A DNA stretch of 64,000 nucleotides from BM003 sp963699835 (GTDB taxonomy: Bacteria > Pseudomonadota > Gammaproteobacteria > Steroidobacterales > BM003). The notes under the pieces were generated by a model, which saw nothing but the letters and a program-made list of their open reading frames with translations, was not told the DNA's origin and did no database searches. Shown here piece after piece: positions 60,833-64,000 of this stretch. The stretch is taken from assembly GCA_963699835.1 (NCBI GenBank), contig CAVOVJ010000005.1:1-64000 (forward strand), written 5' to 3'. How positions within the stretch are numbered: the stretch's first letter is position 1; each line of letters opens with the position of its first letter. A program made the position numbers and the translations under genes.

Positions 60833-61888
60833 ATGAGTCAACCGATTAACCGCCAATGGCTTTTTGCCAACTACCCAAAAGGGCTTTACCAGCCCGGCGA
60901 TTTCGAGTGGCGGGAAGAACCGCTGCGCGCGCTGGAGGACGGTGAAGTGCTGGTCCACAACATCCTGTTGTCGCTGGATCCGACCAACCGCGCGTGGGGC
61001 TTCAAGCACGACACCTATCTTCCGATGATGCAACCCGGAGACGTCATGCGCGGCATCTGTATTGGCGTGATCGAGGGCTCGCGTCACCCCAACTACCATG
61101 AAGGCACTTATGTCGGTGGTATGACCGGGTGGCAGGAATATGCCATTTTGCAAGTCGATGACGCCGGCAGATTGCCCGACGCGGGCGTTTTCCCCCGCGA
61201 TCCGGCGATTCCTTTGTCGACCTACCTCGGTCTGTTTGGCCATATCGGGATGACTGCGTACTACGGACTGTTGCATATCGGCAAACCCAAGGCCGGGGAA
61301 ACTGTCGTGGTTTCGGCCGCGGCCGGCGCCACCGGATCGCTGGTGGGGCAGATTGCGAAGATCAAGGGCTGTCGTGTCGTCGGCATCGCCGGCGGCCCCG
61401 AGAAATGCCAGAGGCTGATTGACGAGTTCGGCTTCGATGCGGTGGTGGACTACAAGAACGAGCCGGTTGCCGAGCGCCTGGCCGAGGTTTGTCCGGATGG
61501 GATCGACGTGTACTACGACAACGTCGGTGGTGACATCTCGAATGCTGCACTTGCATTGATCAATCTGCATGCGAGGATCGTACTGGCGGGTCAGATCGCG
61601 ATGTACAACGACGAGCGCATGCAGAGTCCACGCAATGTCATGAACCTGATCATGCAACGAGCCAGGATGGAGGGATTCGTGGTGATGGATTTCATGGCGG
61701 ACGAGGCGGCAGCGACCCAGGCGACAATGGAACTCGCCGAATGGTACAAGGAGGGCAAGATCAGGTTCCGGACCCATATCGTGGACGGTCTCGAGAATGC
61801 GACCACTGCCGTCAATATGCTATTCGATGGCAGCAACCAGGGAAAATTGATCGTCAGGATCTGCGACGATCCGGGTGGCCCGATCTGA
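60833..61888 (+). CDS. NADP-dependent zinc-free MDR oxidoreductase
   Basis: ATG 60833 is preceded by GAGGAGAGAG. The 351-residue protein is of the leukotriene/prostaglandin reductase and CurA type: RQWLFANYPKGLYQPGDFEW, LSLDPTNRAW, SAAAGATGSLVGQIAK (Rossmann loop), FDAVVDYKNE, PDGIDVYYDNVGGD and the ending LFDGSNQGKLIVRI. It lacks the zinc cysteines of alcohol dehydrogenases. It should reduce an alpha,beta-unsaturated carbonyl with NADPH. Confidence 0.92.
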   Translation: MSQPINRQWLFANYPKGLYQPGDFEWREEPLRALEDGEVLVHNILLSLDPTNRAWGFKHDTYLPMMQPGDVMRGICIGVIEGSRHPNYHEGTYVGGMTGWQEYAILQVDDAGRLPDAGVFPRDPAIPLSTYLGLFGHIGMTAYYGLLHIGKPKAGETVVVSAAAGATGSLVGQIAKIKGCRVVGIAGGPEKCQRLIDEFGFDAVVDYKNEPVAERLAEVCPDGIDVYYDNVGGDISNAALALINLHARIVLAGQIAMYNDERMQSPRNVMNLIMQRARMEGFVVMDFMADEAAATQATMELAEWYKEGKIRFRTHIVDGLENATTAVNMLFDGSNQGKLIVRICDDPGGPI

Positions 61889-62051
61889 GTCAGGTTTCGT
61901 TGCCCCCGCAACTTCGCTCGTGCGCGCCGGCGCGAAACTGCGGCGCGAAAGGCCTAAACCAGCTATCTCGAACCAGGGGCATCCGCCAGGACCGGCGCTG
62001 CAGGGGGAATGTTCGCGCGGGTCTGCATGGCCAATTGCGGCCGGCGCGGGC

Positions 62052-62987
62052 ATGATGACGCGCATCATGCATCGTGTGTTTCTGCCACTTGCCTTGCTGG
62101 GATCGGCGTTCGCACTGTGGCGACCCGAGGCGTTTACCTGGGCGCGCGGCTACATCCCGTCGCTGCTTGGCCTGATTATGTTCGGAATGGGCATGACGCT
62201 GACCGGGCGCGATTTCGCCGCGGTTTTTCGCATGCCGGCGGTCGTGGCGACCGGCCTGGCTGCGCAGTTTGTCGTCATGCCGCTTGCTGCGTTTGTTCTG
62301 GCGACGATTTTCGGTTTCGAGCAAGCGCTCCTGGTAGGCATGGTACTGGTCGGGTGTTCGCCCGGCGGGACCGCGTCAAATGTCGTCGCGTACCTCGCCG
62401 GAGCAAATGTCGCGTTATCGGTGACGCTGACCGCGTGCGCGACATTGCTGGCGCCGCTGCTGACACCCGCGCTGGTCGGGGTGTATGCCGGCGCAGTCGT
62501 TGATGTGCCACTGTGGCCAATGGTTGCTTCGGTTGCCCGCATCGTTTTGTTGCCGGTGCTGTGCGGCATCGCGTTGCGGCATTGGCTCGGCGCCCGGCTG
62601 GATCCTCTGCTGCGCGGGTTTCCGTGGGTGGCGATGTTCGCGATCGTCCTGGTGATCGCGATAATCATCGCGTTGAATCGGACGATCGTGCTCGATTTTC
62701 CGCTCGCTGTTATGGTGGCGGTCGCGCTCCATAACTTGCTCGGTCTTGCGGCGGGATATCTTTCCGGGCGGCTGCTCGGAGTGGGTGAACGCGAGCGCCG
62801 GACGCTCGCGATCGAAGTCGGCATGCAGAATTCGGGTCTGGCGGTGGCGCTCGCATCTCAGTTCTTCGCGCCTCTAAGTGCCTTGCCGGGCGCACTTTTC
62901 AGTCTTTGGCACAACGTGTCGGGTGTGCTGCTGGCAAACTGGTGGCGGCGGCGGGCGGGGTCGGACTCAACCGTGCTCGAATCCTGA
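62052..62987 (+). CDS. Bile acid:sodium symporter (BASS) family transporter
   Basis: ATG 62052 gives 311 residues with about nine to ten helices. The BASS signatures are present: GLIMFGMGMTLTGRDFA, the crossover GMVLVGCSPGGTASNVVAYL, and EVGMQNSGLAVALASQFF. Members carry organic anions such as pantoate (PanS) or bile acids with sodium; the substrate here is unknown. It starts about 160 bp after the MDR gene. Confidence 0.92.
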   Translation: MMTRIMHRVFLPLALLGSAFALWRPEAFTWARGYIPSLLGLIMFGMGMTLTGRDFAAVFRMPAVVATGLAAQFVVMPLAAFVLATIFGFEQALLVGMVLVGCSPGGTASNVVAYLAGANVALSVTLTACATLLAPLLTPALVGVYAGAVVDVPLWPMVASVARIVLLPVLCGIALRHWLGARLDPLLRGFPWVAMFAIVLVIAIIIALNRTIVLDFPLAVMVAVALHNLLGLAAGYLSGRLLGVGERERRTLAIEVGMQNSGLAVALASQFFAPLSALPGALFSLWHNVSGVLLANWWRRRAGSDSTVLES

Positions 62988-63198
62988 TCGAGGGCTGCGG
63001 TTTGTGGAGGGGCCGGAACCACTCTCCGGCAGAACACTGCCAGCTCCGGGCATTGGGCTGTCTGCCGCTGCGTGGAGCCGACACCGCGGTTTTAGATCGA
63101 TGAGATGGCGTTAACGTCGTCTGCCGCGTTGGCCGGCGTTTTCGCCGAGCTGCCCGCGCGTGGCAGAATTGACGCTCTCTTGGCGTGGATGTCCGACC

Positions 63199-64000
63199 GT
63201 GGAAGCGTTGCGAATCGAATCTGAAATAAAACCTTCGGGGACCTCGAAGAGACTGGGTTCGCGATTGCGCGGACTGGTCGGCAAGGCAATTGCTGATTTC
63301 GCCATGATTGGCGAGGGTGATCGGGTCATGGTGTGTTTGTCCGGCGGCAAGGACAGCTACACGATGCTGGATCTGCTCATATCGTTGCAACGCAGCGCGC
63401 CGGTGAATTTCGAGATCACGGCGGTAAACCTCGACCAGAAACAACCGGATTACCCGGCCCATGTATTGCCGGAGTATCTCCACGGTCTCGGTGTTTCTTT
63501 CCATATTCTCGAGCAGGACACGTACAGTGTCGTCAAACGGGTCATTCCCGAAGGCAAAACGATGTGCAGCCTGTGCTCGCGGTTGCGGCGCGGCTCGTTG
63601 TACTCGTTCGCGGCTGAACATGGCTATACCCGTATCGCTCTTGGTCACCACCGCGATGACATCATCGAGACGCTTTTTCTGAACCTGTTCCACGGTGGCA
63701 GCATGAAGGCAATGCCGCCAAAACTGCGTTCGGACGATGGCCGGCATGTTGTGATCCGGCCGCTCGCCTACTGCAGCGAACGCGATATCGCGCGTTACGC
63801 CAGGGCCCGCCGCTTCCCGATCATCCCGTGCAATTTGTGCGGCAGCCAGGAAAATCTCCAGCGCAAGAAAATAAAACGCATGCTGGCCGAGTGGTCACGC
63901 GACCATCCGGGCCGGATCGAATCGATTTTTGCCGCGATTGGCAATGTTGCCCCATCGCAGCTGGCGGATCGCGGGCTTTTCGATTTTGCCGGTCTCGACC
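63199..64000 (+). CDS. ttcA: tRNA 2-thiocytidine(32) synthetase TtcA, cut by the window edge
   Basis: GTG 63199 fits the family N-terminus (VEALRIESEIKPSGTSKRLG); TTG 63169 is an alternative. Motifs visible are the PP-loop VMVCLSGGKDSYTMLDLL, the cluster-binding pair CSLCSRLRRG and a second CxxC in IPCNLCGSQENLQRKK, with LGHHRDDIIETLFLNLFHGG between. TtcA places sulfur on cytidine-32 of certain tRNAs using a [4Fe-4S] cluster and ATP. The last residues seen are near IGNVAPSQLAD, so only the C-terminal tail is missing. Confidence 0.95.
   Translation, partial: MEALRIESEIKPSGTSKRLGSRLRGLVGKAIADFAMIGEGDRVMVCLSGGKDSYTMLDLLISLQRSAPVNFEITAVNLDQKQPDYPAHVLPEYLHGLGVSFHILEQDTYSVVKRVIPEGKTMCSLCSRLRRGSLYSFAAEHGYTRIALGHHRDDIIETLFLNLFHGGSMKAMPPKLRSDDGRHVVIRPLAYCSERDIARYARARRFPIIPCNLCGSQENLQRKKIKRMLAEWSRDHPGRIESIFAAIGNVAPSQLADRGLFDFAGLD

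Noticed and set aside
60677..61777. A 366-codon open frame on the minus strand
   Set aside because: Antisense to the MDR oxidoreductase, which has a strong SD and family motifs.
1..64000. CRISPR arrays, tRNA or rRNA genes, insertion sequences, prophage genes
   Set aside because: No regularly spaced repeats, no cloverleaf-like or rRNA-like segments, and no transposase, integrase or phage structural motifs were noticed.

Overview
The window is GC-rich (roughly 60% by eye), densely coded chromosomal DNA from a Gram-negative bacterium. TtcA, signal peptidase I, a TonB-dependent receptor, an MacA/MacB-like exporter, aquaporin Z, DUF3144, DUF1272 and a GlsB/YeaQ protein point to a gammaproteobacterium; marine or sediment lineages such as Woeseiaceae/Chromatiales are a guess. 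I saw no tRNA, rRNA, insertion sequence, prophage or CRISPR array.

Region 1 (1-9,785) is an oxygenase island around one TonB-dependent receptor. It holds six predicted 2-oxoglutarate/Fe(II)-type hydroxylases in four architectures: two simple 2OG-Fe(II) oxygenases, a TPR-aspartyl/asparaginyl hydroxylase, two SEL1-prolyl-hydroxylase fusions and a PF13759-like enzyme, plus a small lipoprotein. Region 2 (9,929-17,409) has a histone H1-like protein, secreted proteins, a metallophosphoesterase fused to an atypical kinase-like domain, a YugP-like zinc peptidase, a DUF192 protein, a TPR-methyltransferase fusion and an Ada-like regulator/DNA repair protein. Region 3 (17,367-31,770) has exported M14 and M28 peptidases, a dienelactone hydrolase, an M28-adaptor-ATPase-permease-permease operon, a large TPR membrane protein and a TPR-sulfotransferase. 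Repeat-scaffold plus modifying-enzyme fusions (hydroxylase, methyltransferase, sulfotransferase) therefore recur five times in 31 kb.

Region 4 (32-38 kb) contains a KorABC-type 2-oxoacid oxidoreductase operon with a GltD-like flavoprotein. Region 5 (38-41.3 kb) is a tandem duplication of a thioredoxin-like/MAPEG unit with a hybrid remnant at its junction, next to a Fur-box-controlled orphan small protein. Region 6 (41.5-64 kb) is mostly single-gene housekeeping and stress functions: GNAT acetyltransferases, VOC proteins, GST, aquaporin, a CorA/ZntB-type transporter, amidase, cupin, CsaA-like protein, signal peptidase I, alpha/beta hydrolase, MDR oxidoreductase, BASS transporter and the start of ttcA.

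Important caveat: at least fifteen otherwise well conserved genes are broken by a single-base shift, nearly always one extra base in a short homopolymer. This looks more like sequencing or assembly error than decay. I annotate the restored genes as single features and state where each shift lies.
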